A stretch of 64,000 nt of DNA, taken from the NCBI GenBank assembly GCA_034440635.1, contig JAOTON010000386.1, positions 186,001-250,000 of the forward strand, in the 5' to 3' direction. The notes beneath the pieces are model-generated. The model was not told the DNA's origin. It did no database searches and saw nothing but the letters and a program-made list of their open reading frames with translations. A program made the position numbers and the translations under genes. Below are positions 1 to 11,213 of the stretch, one piece after another. The stretch's first letter is position 1. Each line of letters opens with the position of its first letter. Source of the DNA: Lepas anatifera (lineage: Eukaryota; Arthropoda; Thecostraca; Lepadidae).

Positions 1-690
1 ATGTTTAGGCCCTTTTCATTACATTTACAAAATTAAGAACTGTTTAGAAAACTACAGACAATACTTTGATACCAAATAGTTTCACTTTGCTATGCCTAAT
101 CAACTTGTATTTGCTTATTTAATGACGAAAATGGGAACATTTATGTAGGTTATTACGGATCTATTCTTTCCATCATTAGATATTGATTTAGGTTAAGGCT
201 GACCACAATAAATACGCCTAGCTATATTTCGATGCCTAAAATGCAGAGTTCCAGCATGACTGCAAGTGCAATGTAGGTACTTGATGGCCAGCTTTGTGAT
301 GCCGAGGGGGTGTGGGCATGGTGCTAAAGTGGTTAGCAACCTTGCTTTCCACGCGACCAACTCGTATTTAAGGCACGGCAGATTCCTTGTGCAAGGAGCA
401 ATTTGACTCCCAAGAAACCCCTCCAACAGGGAAAGAGTTGGCGACGCCATAACCCTGGCATCGAAAGACGTCGCGCCTTTCGATGGCTCAGGGACGACTG
501 TTGCTCGGCATTCAGTGCGGGGTCCGTGTCCGATTCATATTTTGTGTTGGGATTGATATGGAATGGAGTTTGATTGGGCCCAGTTCTCGGGACTCATTTG
601 GAAACACTCGGGTAGTAGGTGCCTTGGCTTTTTACGAAGCGCTCCTCCTCCAGGGGCTTGCAGGCAGCGTACTACCGAACTCGAACGTTC
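1..690. other. No recognisable feature
   Basis: AT-rich for the first 200 bases, then mixed composition. The open frames here are short, overlap on both strands and show no domain or splice context. I see no gene. Confidence 0.5.
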
Positions 691-830
691 CCAGACAAGC
701 TATCGGGGCCGTTTGGGTTTCTTGTTCTATATTACAGTTGCTGATATTTGTATATTCGTTGCGGGGCCCACCTCAAAAAGGGGGCAGTATCCCCTGACCC
801 CCGGTTCCTATGCCTATGCCGCCCAGGGGC
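690..830 (+). repeat. Left copy of a ~140-bp direct repeat
   Basis: This stretch (AAGCTATCGGGGCC ... ATATTACAGTTG ... CCCCCGGTTCCTA) recurs in the same orientation at about 5766-5905. The pair flanks the outer GGGGCCCCAG-type array. This could mean terminal direct repeats of one large element or a duplicated array edge. Confidence 0.6.
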
Positions 831-1401
831 CGCCAAATTATCTCGGAGGGCCCCAAAGTCCAGACCATGGCTCAGGAACCCAGATCAGTCAGCTCGAGGG
901 CCCAGACCAGTGCATTAGCCTCGGGACCAGCTTATCAAGGGACCCTACATAAGCACAGCACCCCTAGAAGCTCATCACAGGGGAGCTCCAGATTCGCACA
1001 GGGTGCCAGATTAGCTTAGGGGCCCGGTTCAGCTCGGAGGTCCCCAGGTCGACTTATGTAGGGTCTCAAAACGGCTCAAGGGACTTGTTCAAGTTTACGG
1101 ATCCCAGCTTAGCTCAATGATGCTAGAACAGTTCAGAGGCCCCAGACCAGCTCAGGGCTCTTGTTCAGTACAGGCCAGCTCAGCTCAGGGCCCCAGATCG
1201 GCTAATATAGGGTCCACCTCTCATACCAGCTCAGGGGCTCCATTCAAGCTCACGGCCCCAGCTTAGCCCAAGGACCCTAGAAGAGTTCAAGGCCCGCATA
1301 CCAGATCAGAGGCCCCAGTTAAGCACAGCGGTACCCAGATTAACTCAGGGCCCCAGCTAGGCTTAGGGGTCCCAGGGTGGCTGATATAGAGTCTCAGAAC
1401 A
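800..1401 (+). repeat. Degenerate minisatellite, CAGCTCAGGGGCCCCAG type, left part
   Basis: Loosely repeated units of about 20-35 bp centred on CAGCTCAGGGGCCCC(A/G) and TTCAAGCTCACGGCCC. The same array resumes at 5157 after the 1402-5156 insertion. The sequence TCAGAACA occurs exactly at both break points, so the array was continuous before the insertion. The long open frames here are repeat artefacts. Confidence 0.75.
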
Positions 1402-2429
1402 CAGTGGCGTAGCCGGGATTCGGCCAAGGAGGGGTCTGACTACCGTCGGGGGCCCAGGCCGGGGTCCCCTTAGTAACCGGGCCCATCTCCTATGTCTTTT
1501 GTATAGTATTTTAACATTATAACATTCACACGAAGGAAATTTTTTATTGCTTTTTAAGCACTCATTCTTATTTTGTTTCTAGCTTGGTTTTTCGATCCGA
1601 CCAAGTGTTGGTAAACTAAAGTCACCAAATATTAAGGATGACCCATATCTTATATGGTAGCGTGGCTATAATAGCAGCTTTGTGCCATATTTCGGGAAAA
1701 TCAGTGTTGATGCGCGCATGATGTTAAACTTGAGTCTACCTCAATTTACTCGGGTAATCAGACCTGAAGTTATTGGAGGTCAGTCGTTTTGAGTACGAAG
1801 AAATGATCTACGGGAAATGATTAGCAATTATTTCCCGATGTCGAATCCATGAACTCTTTAATCAGGAAATTTCCAAAGAAACGAACAAAAAACGAATAAA
1901 GATACATGTATCTTTATTGCAAGGGATATGGGACGCAAAGGATATGGGAGTGTGTCCTGAACGTTACATAACCTCTATTCCGTCGACAGATCCTGTTGAG
2001 ATCCAGTTACTTTCTTACCCTTGCTATCTTGTAAACGAGCAAATTACCAAGACAAAAGGCACCCAAGATATCTATCGCCTTGGCTCACTCTGTTATTGTT
2101 ATTTTCAACCTTTCATACCTATTTTTCTTTTTGGGATTATGCTCATCAATTTTTGTCATTACCCTTGTTTGTCTGGTTTCCTACGAAAATATTGCCAAGT
2201 TGTTTATTTCAGAACATTTATGAATGTGTTAATTGGTATTAAGCTACTAGATTAAAAATTGACTGAAGTGCCAAATTCCTGTTCGATTTGCTCTTATGGT
2301 AAAATTAGATTAATTTTTGCCTTTAAATCGATAATGGTGCCTGATCGACATGTTTCAATTTGTCCTTTTTAGTACGCAATAGGGGTAGGTACATTTTTTC
2401 CGAGGCATATGATTTTGAAAATTTTTATT

Positions 2430-4130
2430 TGAGCTCTGGAGCCACCTAAGACCAACACTTGGCGGCACTCACAAAGCTAATTTTCGGCCGCTCTCCCGAT
2501 TAGATCTCAGGGGGTCTCTGAGACCGATTCACGGCGCCTCTTGATCAAAACTGGGGGCCCCTGAGAATCTCTTGGGGCTCCTGAGATTAGTTATCGGCAG
2601 CACCTCTGAGACTAATTATTGGGCCCCCAGATTTGCTCTGGAGGGGGCTGAGACTGACTATCGTGGCCATCCAGATTAGCTATTGGGGTCCCCTGAGGCT
2701 GTCTTTGGGGTGGGGGAGGGGGCTGGGAATGACTTCCGACAGCCCTCTGAGACTTACTCTAGGGCGCCCCTGAGACAAACACCCGGGGGGGCGGTGGAAT
2801 CACCTCTGAGGCTGAGTCTTTGGCGTTCCTGAGACTGACTCTCGGAGGCTCCAGATTAGTCTCTCGCGGGCCTAAGGCTAACTCCGGGCCCATGAGACCA
2901 AAAATCGGGAGCACCTCTGGAAAATACTCTCCGAACCCCGAGAGTAACTCTCGAATGTCTCTGAGACTGACAACCGGGAGCCCTCTGAGACTAACTTTTG
3001 GGTGCTCCCTGAGATTGACTCTTGGGGCCGCTTATACCAAAACTCGGGGGGGGCATAGCCTGAGGCTAAATCTCGAGGGCTCCCAAAATTACCCCTCTGG
3101 GGCCCTCTGAAACCAGCACTCTGTGGATTAAATTAGACTAACTCTCGGACCCCCGGATTAACTCTCGGGGCCACCTGAAAATAAATATAGACCCTGAGAG
3201 AGAAGCCCGTGAGACTATGAGAGCCCCCTGAGACCGACACTTGGGGTGCTCTGAGACTCACTCTTGTGGTTCTTTGAGACAGACTCTCAGGGGGACCCCG
3301 AGACCGAATCTCGGGGTCCCCAAGACAGACTCTTGGGGTCACCTTTACCGACTCTTGGGGTTCTCTGAGACTGAGTGTCAGGGCCCCCTGAAATAGACTG
3401 TTGCAATGCCCTGAGAACCACTCTCTGGGGCCCTGAGACTAGCTCGGCCCCCTCCCCTGAGACAGACTCCCGGGGCTCCTGATACCGACTTTTGGGGCCC
3501 CTGATACCAACCCTCAGGGCCCCGAAATCTACTTTCGGGGGCCTTGAGACCGACTCTCAGGGCGGGGGCCGTGAGGCCGACTCGGGACGTCCTGAGAACG
3601 AATCTTCAGGGGCCCCTGAGACTGACTCTGGGGGCCCCGTGATCAGAGAATCCTTTGCAGTGGTTCAGATTGGCCCAAAGGGTGGGGGTCTGCGGACGCC
3701 TAGGGCCCCCTTGGCTACACCACTGCATCCACACTTTCGGGGGCCCTCCGAAATCACCATTTGGAGGCCCCTAAAATAATTACTCCCCTAGACCAATACT
3801 CCGGAGCCCCTTGATACTGATGCCCGGGGTCCTAAGACCAAGCTCGGGGTCCCACTTAGATCAGGCTCAGGGGCACCCTTAGACCCATGCTCGCGCTTTT
3901 CTCAGGAGTAACTCGACACCGATGTTCCGGGACCCTCAAGATCAATATTTCGAGCCCCCCGAGACTAATGCTTGGTACTCTGAAGCCCCTCGATGCCGAT
4001 GCTCAGGGGTCCTGAACCCAGGTCTGGGGCCCCTGGGACCAAACTCTGGGTCTCATGAGGCCAATGCTCGTGCCTCACTCATGAGTCCCTCGATATCAAT
4101 AGTCGGGGGCACCCCGAGGGGGCCCTGAAC
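2430..4130 (+). repeat. Degenerate minisatellite, CTGAGACTGACTCTCGGGGCCC type
   Basis: Head-to-tail units of about 22-28 bp, variable in length, made of a GAGAC core, an ACTCTCGGGG core and a GGCCCC core. It lies inside the 1402-5156 element. A related block sits at 49371-49690 in UTP23 intron 1. Confidence 0.75.
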
Positions 4131-5090
4131 CCCTGAGACCAAGCTCGGGGCCCCTGAGACCAAGCTCGAGGGGACCCTGAGACCAAGCTCGGATGCTCCC
4201 TGAGACCAAGCTCGAGGGCCCCTGACACCAAGCTCGGGGGTTCCTTGAGACCAACCTCGGGGGCCCCTGAGACCAAGCTCAGGGGCCCCGAGATCAATAT
4301 TCGGTATTCCAGAGCCCTCGATACCGATGATCGGGGGCCCCCTGAGACCAAGCTTGGAAGGCCCGTGAGACCAAGCTCGGGGCCCCTGAATCCAAGTTCA
4401 GGGGTCCCCTGAGACCACGCTCGGGGGCCCTGAGACCAAGCTCTGGGGCACCCTGAGACCAAAATTGAAAGGTCCGTGAGACCAAGATCGAAAGGTCCGT
4501 GAGACCAAGATCGAAAGGTCCGTGAGTCCGAGCTCAGGGGCCCCCGAGATCAATTTTCGGTACTCTGGAGCCCTCGATACCGATGATCAGGGGCCCCTGA
4601 GACCAAGCTCGGGGGTCCCCTGAGACCAAGCTCGGGCGTTCCCTGAGACCAAGCTCGGAGGGCCTCTGACACCGAGCTCGGGGCCCCTGAGACAAAGCTC
4701 GTGGGGCGCTGAGACCAAGCTCGGTGGCCCCTAAGACCAAGATCAGGGCCCCCGAGACCAATGCTCGTGTTTTCCAGTGCATACGGTCAGCCTTATGCAT
4801 CAGATGCCCTCGGATGCCCCCTGAGACCAAGCTCGAGGGCCCCTGACACTAAGCTCGGGGAGAGGGGGCCTGAGACCAAGCTTGGGGACATCCCTGAGAC
4901 CAAGCTCGGGGTCCCCTGAGACCAAGCTCGGGGGCCCTGAGACCAAACTCGGGGTTATCTGAGACCAAGCTCGGAGGGCTCCCTGACACCAAGCTCGGGG
5001 GCCCCTGAGACCAAGCTCGGGGCCCTGAGACCAAACTCGAAGGGCCCCTGAGACCAAGCTCGGGGGCCCCGAGATCAATTTTTGTGTTTT
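4130..5090 (+). repeat. More homogeneous minisatellite, CTGAGACCAAGCTCGGGGGCCC
   Basis: About 40 units of 21-24 bp with core GAGACCAAGCTCGGGG. The variant GAGATCAAT(A/T)TTCGGTA recurs near 4290, 4550 and 5070, indicating a higher-order unit of roughly 260-500 bp. The frames coding for Val-Ser-Gly/Ala-Trp-Ser-Gln-Gly repeats are translations of the array and not genes. Confidence 0.75.
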
Positions 5091-5156
5091 TAGTGCATAA
5101 GGTCAGCCCAAGGGGGTCCGCGGACCCCAGGGACCCCCTCCCTGGCTACACCACTG

Positions 5157-5765
5157 TCAGAACATCTCAAGGGACCCATTCAAGCTCACGGCCGCCAGGT
5201 CAGTGGCTGTAAAAGCCTTATAGGGGTCCCAGACCATCTCAGGGGCCCTCAGTTCAACACAGAGGCCCATATTAGCTCTGATGACCAGATAAGCTTAAGG
5301 GCCTGGATCATCCAAGGGCCCTTTGCCGGCATATTTTGGGTGTCAGAACAGTCCAGGGTTTCAATTGAAGCTTATAACCCAATTTCAGAGCAGGGGCCCT
5401 ATTCCTGTGCAGGGGCCTCAGATAAGTTTAGGGTCTTCTGTGCATCACAGGGGATCCAGATTAGCTCAAGGAACAATATTAACTTTACGGTCCCAGCTCA
5501 GCTCAGGGGCCCCCACGTCGGTAGATATAGGTTCTGGCCAACTCAAGGGGCCCTGTTCAAGGTTACGGCTTCTAACTCAGTTTAGGCATCCTAGAACAGT
5601 TCATGCTGCCCAAACCATCTCAGGGGCGCTCAGTTCAGCTCAAAGAGCCCAGATTAGCTCGTATGGCATCAGAGGCCAGTTCAGGGGCCCCGGGAAGCTC
5701 AGGGGACCTTAAAATCAACTCATAGGACCTCAACTTAGTTTAGGGGCACAGGTAAGTTTAACGGG
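5157..5765 (+). repeat. Degenerate minisatellite, CAGCTCAGGGGCCCCAG type, right part
   Basis: Continuation of the array at 800-1401 beyond the inserted element, with the same units (AGCTCAGGGGCCCCAG, TTCAAGCTCACGGCC). Confidence 0.7.
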
Positions 5766-5905
5766 GTTCCGGGGCAAGCTATCGGGCCAGTTTGAGTTTC
5801 TCGCTTGATATTACAGTTGTTGATATTTTTACCTCCGTTGCGGGGGCCCATCACAGAAAGTGGGGGCCAGTGGCCCCTGGCCCCCCGGTTCCTACGCTTA
5901 TGGTA
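5766..5905 (+). repeat. Right copy of the ~140-bp direct repeat
   Basis: Matches 690-830 in the same orientation (GCAAGCTATCGGGCC, GATATTACAGTTGTTGATATTT, CCCCCCGGTTCCTACGCTTATGG). Confidence 0.6.
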
Positions 5906-6559
5906 ACCTCCACATCCCATCAAGTTCATGCGCTGTGTCACCGAAGCGCAGCCTTGCTCAGTTCTCCCCCCTCCCGTTACCCCACTTCCAACCGGACGCG
6001 TCTATGCGGCGTGCTGACTGCAGGCTGAGTGGCCGGCGAAGGTGTTGGGCTTTGTCTGCGGTGCTCGTTACTGATTCTGCTCTGTAGACTCCATTCTTTT
6101 TATTGGCGTTATAAGTAGTTGAAGCAGTGCATTTTCACATGAAAGTGTCTTGAAGTCAATAAAAATATAGTAAGTATGTATGCTTATCTTTGTAAATGTT
6201 TGGTAACTACATTTTATACCTTGTCGTGTCAATTCATATAATTAAACTTACATATTTGTATTTTTTCAGAATTTTGCAATTATTTTCATGTAACATATTG
6301 TAGGAATACGTTCAATTTAAGTGACTAAAAACTCGAGCGAAAAGTCCAATGTACGCATCCAATGCTGGGTTGCCCGAGGCTATAACTCCAAAACCATTAT
6401 CCGGACGAGACTAAAAATACCACAGTCGTTTTCAGCGCCACTGAGAACCTTAGTCCCAAATTTTCATGAAAATCTGAGATATGAGGTTGTTATTTCAACC
6501 CATACATTTATCGATTTGTCGTTGACTGCCACCTATGCGCAATTTATGTACTACCCTGA
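5906..6559. other. No recognisable feature
   Basis: GC-rich to about 6090, then AT-rich. Short frames only. I see nothing supportable. Confidence 0.4.
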
Positions 6560-7359
6560 TTAAAGGGAGATACGCGAAAAAATTATTTATTGTGGTTTCT
6601 TGCTATTTGAAAAATCCTGATAACTAAACTATCAATTATTTTTGCATCTTCGGCAAAATTTTGGGAGGCCACTTACTTATTATCGAAATAGGTTAACAGT
6701 TTCGATAAAATGCCCATCACTTACCCATGCCCATACCCATCACTTACTTTTCGAAAACTATTTAAAGTTGAAAAGTAATGTTTTTTATAATACAAATCTC
6801 TGTTCTCCTGTATTTGTATTTGAATTAATTTTAAAAAGCTTTTAAAAACTACAAAATGAATTAGTTTGCCCTAGAAATGGAAAAAAACATAATTGCTCAA
6901 GTCTTCAGCGGTTTCGTACCTCGGGTCTTGAGTCATTTTCTGCTTCGGCCCCAGGTTGACAAAACTTTTTGCGTCAGATAGGTCACGTGACCCCGGTTTG
7001 AGAATTCCTAGACTTCTGATTGGTTAATTGTGATTTCGTTTAAACCCTATATTTCTGTTTCAAAAGAGTTTTGGAATATTTTTTTCTAAAGTAATTTTTT
7101 CTGTAGTAGTCCAAAGTTCTACATCACTGTTTAGGATATATATGACCTAATTCTTAGAGAAATTGATAGCCTTAGCCGTGTGTACGTCATATACATCGAT
7201 ATGAGGTGTACCGGTAAAGTCGTCTAGAAATGTTGACTTTGAGAGCAATTTTAAGGCATTTGCAGGCTGAATTCGCAAAAATGAGAATAGGACTTCGGAA
7301 ACAACTTTTTGTAACCTTTTGATATAGCCAATAAAATTTTTTCGCGTATCTCCCTTTAA
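6560..7359 (+). mobile_element. 800-bp TTAA element with long perfect terminal inverted repeats
   Basis: It begins TTAAAGGGAGATACGCGAAA and ends with the exact inverse complement. The inverted repeat runs on for about 25 bases (through AAAAAATT). TTAA at both ends fits piggyBac-type target duplication. The interior is AT-rich with no transposase. The ends differ from the AGGGAATGTGGCACC family seen elsewhere here but share the TTAAAGGGA start. Confidence 0.75.
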
Positions 7360-7879
7360 CCGCTGGGCAAAGTGCTCTCCTCGTACAAAACTATTGGTTG
7401 GTAGGTCTTCGTTCCAGTGGTAAAGAGCAGCACAGGTATTTCGCCTGCTTTACACCTGCAGCTCAAAAAATTATAAAAGAACACTAAAACCGAACTCATT
7501 GTCATCACTGAAGTGAAAATTTGTACCAGTGCCTTCCATGAGTTAGCAGAGAGAGAGAGAGACTCACAATGCTAATTTTTAGACTATTGAGTAAGCAGAG
7601 ACCGCTGTTTTTTACGCTCCGAGTATTTAAGTAGATTTTATGAATGTCAGTACGACCGAACCAGTAAAGCGGAAGACAGTGCCCAATCGCGCTTTGTATG
7701 GAGGACAGTGTGTCACAACTATCACAAGAGCTGAATTATTCTAGGAAACCTGATCTGGCTCATCTTGGCTCAGACCACCTATCCGGTTCACCATGCGCGC
7801 ATTCCTTATAGGGAGCTGATTGGTTGGTAGGTATGGTTATTTTCTGAGAGGAGCTAACGATCCCTCGCCTCCCTTTCAG
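7360..7879 (+). other. Presumed intron upstream of the RG-rich exon
   Basis: Contains a short (GA)n tract near 7549-7562 and ends in a polypyrimidine tract and CAG (CCTCCCTTTCAG) just before 7880. A missing 5' exon of the following gene must lie further upstream; I cannot identify it. Confidence 0.4.
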
Positions 7880-8209
7880 GCTCTCCCCAGCGCGGCGAGC
7901 GCCGGGGCGGTCGTCCCGGGGGCCGCGGACGTGACGAGAGGCGCGGTCCACCTGAGACAGGGCGCGACTCCTTTGAAGGAGGGCGCGACGCCTTCGAAGG
8001 AGGGCGCGGTCCTCCTGGAAGGGGGCGTGGTCGTCCTGGAAGGGGACGTGTTCCAGAGAGCCCTGAAGAAGAGCCAGAGGCGGAGTTTCCTTTGGCTGGT
8101 GGTCAGCCCCCAGACAGAGATGTGGGAGCTGGCAGGGGGCCGCCGGCCAGCAGGCCGAGTCTACAGACAGCCCTGGCAGAGGGGGACAGTGTCGCGCGCG
8201 CTGTACGCC
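7880..8209 (+). CDS. Exon a: Arg/Gly-rich
   Basis: Acceptor CCTCCCTTTCAG before 7880, donor GTAAGTG at 8210. A different frame is open for longer, but the RG frame is chosen because only it joins in phase to the next exon and gives repeated FEGGR motifs. Ends with one base of a split Arg codon. Confidence 0.55.
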
Positions 8210-9626
8210 GTAAGTGAATGGACCAGCTTCCTCTGTCGCATGCGATGCTACAGAAAGTTAGGTATTGAACTCGCATTTAAAGTACCGTTGTTGTTTATGT
8301 CAGCCGCACTGTAGCTCGATGTCAGTAGAGCGTAGAAACGTTCAAACTTTTTGGTTGCAGATAACGGTTTTGGGTCAATCTTTATCGTACTAAGCTAGAT
8401 AACGATAGATCTGAAATAAAGGGATGGATACTACTCTCCAGCTGTATCCAGCCTTCTCTGTGTCTATGTTTCGAGGCAATGAATTTGAGTGTGACATCCA
8501 AATGTTAACTTCGTGCTTAATCTGTCGAATAGCGGGCCTGTTTGTAGGCAGACGATCAATGTAAATTACACCATTTAAAAGTGGACCAAAACGTTGACAA
8601 ACGGACGGGGTTCCCGTGCAGGCTAAAAAAAGCTTCAACAAAATGGGAATTCCTGGTTCTGTTCTTAGCCATATTGTCATACTCTCCTCATGGAAGCGCA
8701 CTCGGTTTCACCTTGACGCCAGGGGGCGCCACCAAGCGGAAGAGGCAGCGGGAGGCTCGGGAGGCGGCGCTCCTGGCACGCACGGCTGCTCTGATCGGAC
8801 CCGTCAGGCCCATGCTGGAGAGGCTGCGACAGTACGTTGAGGAAACGGCCCTCTGCACTCACGAGCTGGCTGGAACCAAGGAGGATGACAGCGAGAGTGT
8901 CAACGTGGAGGCGTTCCGAACCATGATCGAGGAGTCCGGAGGAAACGAAAAGGTAGCACCACACTCGGCGGCCGATTGAAGCTCAGGATAGTTTTGCTGA
9001 TTTTAACTTTCACAGACAAAATAAACGCCGGAAATATCAGCAGGATGCTACGGTTACTGGCATTAGTTTAACAAAAAATGTCTTAGAATAAGAATCGTAC
9101 TGCTCTGAGGAATGATTCGTTCACGTTTAGAGCACCAACAGGGCTAATGCTATGTTTTTTGTCGGCTCAAATTCGAGGAAATATGTCGTGGATTTACTCG
9201 TTTTGTGCCCTCTTGTCCTGCCGAGTGTTCTCGTCAGCTGGCTATATCAGTATGCCACCTGCACAGTCATATGTCAATGCCCGTGTCCGGATTTTTTCCA
9301 AGGCAGGCAGGGATATTCTGGCGAGCATCTCGGAGGTCTCGTATCCGCGCATATCTGCTTCCCCATCGCACGCGAATTGCTTGATAAATTACAGCTCTTC
9401 TGCATATGGCAAAATTGCAGCTCCCGAAAGTTTTGGTGTGATGCACAGTTTGAGGTTTTTCAACTTTGGAACAACTGCTTTGTTTCAGGCGAAGGCTGTG
9501 ATCCTGGAGGCCACCAAAAAATGCGGTGACGACGACAACATGATCAGCAGCTTCACCGAGTGCATGGCTTTCGAGCTGTCCGTCAACTGTCCCACTGCTC
9601 TCTCCCCGGCAGTGCGTCATCACTGA
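7880..9626 (+). CDS. Incomplete three-exon gene: RG-rich segment plus Cys-containing helical domain (possibly OBP-like)
   Basis: Exons 7880-8209, 8723-8952 and 9489-9626 splice in consistent phase (enters with 2 leftover bases, then phases 1 and 0) and end at TGA. The first exon encodes an Arg/Gly/Pro-rich stretch (RRGGRPGGRGRDERR, two DxFEGGR repeats, GRGRGRPGRGR). The second starts with a basic run (KRKRQREAREA) and a predicted helix (ERLRQYVEETALC). The third ends KKC-x12-C-x8-C near the C-terminus. The C-x8-C spacing and helical character resemble the C4-C5-C6 part of arthropod odorant-binding proteins. The usual C2-x3-C3 pair is absent, so that assignment is weak. The start codon and any signal peptide are upstream and not found. 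Alternatively it is a lineage-specific secreted or nucleic-acid-binding protein. Confidence 0.55.
8723..8952 (+). CDS. Exon b: basic, helical segment
   Basis: Acceptor at ...TTGACGCCAG (8722), donor AAAAG/GTAGCA at 8953. The GG at the start completes the Arg codon begun in exon a. The same frame is open upstream and reads through a hydrophobic stretch resembling a signal peptide (FLVLFLAILSYS). It has no ATG, and that stretch is the pyrimidine-rich end of the intron. Confidence 0.6.
9489..9626 (+). CDS. Exon c: C-terminal Cys-rich segment and stop
   Basis: Acceptor TTTGTTTCAG ending 9488, 45 codons then TGA. Carries three of the four cysteines of the domain (C, 12 residues, C, 8 residues, C). 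Confidence 0.65.
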   Translation, partial: AKAVILEATKKCGDDDNMISSFTECMAFELSVNCPTALSPAVRHH

Positions 9627-11073
9627 GTGATACAAACCAGTCGCTCTAGCGCCATAAAACATCAATCCAAGTTTTCACTGCCGAGGAAATTTACGTGCCC
9701 CCCCCGAGACCTGAGTGATTCTGGAACGTAGCGTGCACAATATTCAGGACTTTTGCATTGTTGCTAGATTTTCACTGGAAAAAGGGCACGGTTTTACAGA
9801 TGCCGTTCAATAGTTTGATGACAGTGCAATATCACAGCAGTTTTTTTTGCAATTACTTTCCTTCCAAAAAGTGATAAGTACTATACTATATACTAAATAT
9901 ATACATAGAATATGTGTACTATATATCTACATCTATTTATGCATTTGTTTATTTCAACGTCTCGGAACTCATCCACTACTATGGCTGTTAGTGAGCCCAA
10001 ATCAAAGAACAGGTGGAGTAGGAGACAACATACAAATTCACTCCAGGACACATTCATCCACTTATAGCCGAAAAATTAAAAGTCATACATCGGGCCGCTG
10101 TCAGGTTCCTTTATCCCTCCACTGCATAGATGTTCCCTCACAGATCGTTTAAAGCTGAGGAGTGAGCCATCCCGAACCGCCGGCGGCAAACTATTGAAAG
10201 CTGATGCAGCACGAAATTTATACAATCTATATATAACTATACTATTACTAAACTACTATATATCTGTATGCTTATTTATATTCGCCCATGATCAATCAGT
10301 GATTTAAGAAATCGCACGGGTTCGATTGCTTTTACGCTTCTTAAAATAACTCCTCGTGCAAACTGCAAGCAGAACATTCACTTCTAAACTACTCTAAGCT
10401 TTCGTCAAAATTGCCTTTGGATTTGGTCTTTTATCTTAATGGAAAAAATGCAGTTTTATGTCTTTACAACAAAAATTATGCTTATATTTCCTGATATATA
10501 TTTTTTGCAATATTGCTGATCTCCCTTGTTCGCACGCCATCCGAAACCACCTAAAATACTAGCTTTTAACCCGAGTTGTCCGCGGCTCAGCGTCGACTCA
10601 TCTCAATGAAAATAATGTCTCGTTGCCTGAAGCGATTGCGTGAGTGATTTACTTTTAATATTTATGTGAGATCGTGTACTCACTTAAATCCACAGTTTCG
10701 TTATGCCAGATTCAGATAATTATCCCACAGAGCCAAAAATACCTATTTTGGAATTGGAGGTGACTCAAGAGTCAGCTCTCGGACTTTGTTCTAACTAAAA
10801 CATACTGTTGGCTGCGCAGGATAACTCCCAGGGATAACATTAAGTATGGTTCCATTGAGGGTCCCCTGCACACCCACGCCCGTTTTACGTCAACCCTAGG
10901 TGACGCACAACCCTCTTTTGCTTGAATATACCTGCACACGTACCATGAGCTAAGCTCCATAATTTTGTGGGGCTTTGCTTAACACTTTTGCATCCCTTTG
11001 ATACGATGGGATTTGCACCTCCCCCTCGTTCTGCTCAGCGTCTGACGTCCGTGCACGATTCGTGTGTTACCAG
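9627..11073. other. No supported gene
   Basis: Mostly AT-rich, presumably the 3' UTR of the preceding gene and then intergenic DNA. I see short frames only, without a domain or splice support. Confidence 0.4.
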
Positions 11074-11213
11074 GGCGCAGTAAGGGAGGCCGCCGTCGGC
11101 CCACCCTGGTGGCCGGCCGGCCGCCCCGCGTGGGGGCGCTGAGGATTCCAGGCAAGGTGGCCGCCAAGCTGAAAGTCGCCACCGCCGAGCACCACCCTCC
11201 AGAGGCGCCCTAA
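11074..11213 (+). CDS. Possible terminal coding exon, gene unknown
   Basis: After a possible acceptor (TGTGTTACCAG) a frame of 45 codons runs to TAA, with a basic start (SKGGRRRP) and a tail containing IPGKVAAKLKVA. Codon use is GC-rich like the real exons here and unlike the AT-rich surroundings. The acceptor pyrimidine tract is poor and no upstream partner exon was found, so this could be a chance frame in a GC island. Confidence 0.25.

Larger units (their letters stand above)
1402..5156 (+). mobile_element. 3.75-kb non-autonomous hAT-like element built of minisatellite
   Basis: The left end reads CAGTGGCGTAGCCGGG and the right end CCTGGCTACACCACTG, an imperfect terminal inverted repeat. 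It is flanked by a perfect 8-bp duplication, TCAGAACA (1394-1401 and 5157-5164), as expected for hAT-type insertion. The first kilobase (about 1470-2430) is AT-rich unique sequence. From about 2430 to 5090 it consists of degenerate units of about 22-25 bp of the form CTGAGACYRA-CTCKGGGGCCCC. No transposase frame is visible, so it would need a transposase in trans. A second internal right-end-like sequence (GGCTACACCACTG, 3715-3727) suggests a nested or duplicated structure. Confidence 0.7.

Noticed and set aside
4079..5078. Minus-strand frames with repeated Leu-Gly-Leu-Arg / Ala-Trp-Ser-Gln-Gly
   Set aside because: Translations of the CTGAGACCAAGCTCGGGG minisatellite; no start context or domain.
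7398..7472. tRNA-like phrase TTCCAGTGGTAAAGAGCA resembling a D-arm
   Set aside because: No matching B box, anticodon arm or acceptor stem could be folded.
8590..8722. Hydrophobic stretch FLVLFLAILSYS as signal peptide of the Cys-containing gene
   Set aside because: There is no ATG in that frame and the stretch coincides with the pyrimidine-rich end of the intron; the RG exon joins in phase at 8723. It stays a possibility only if transcripts show it.
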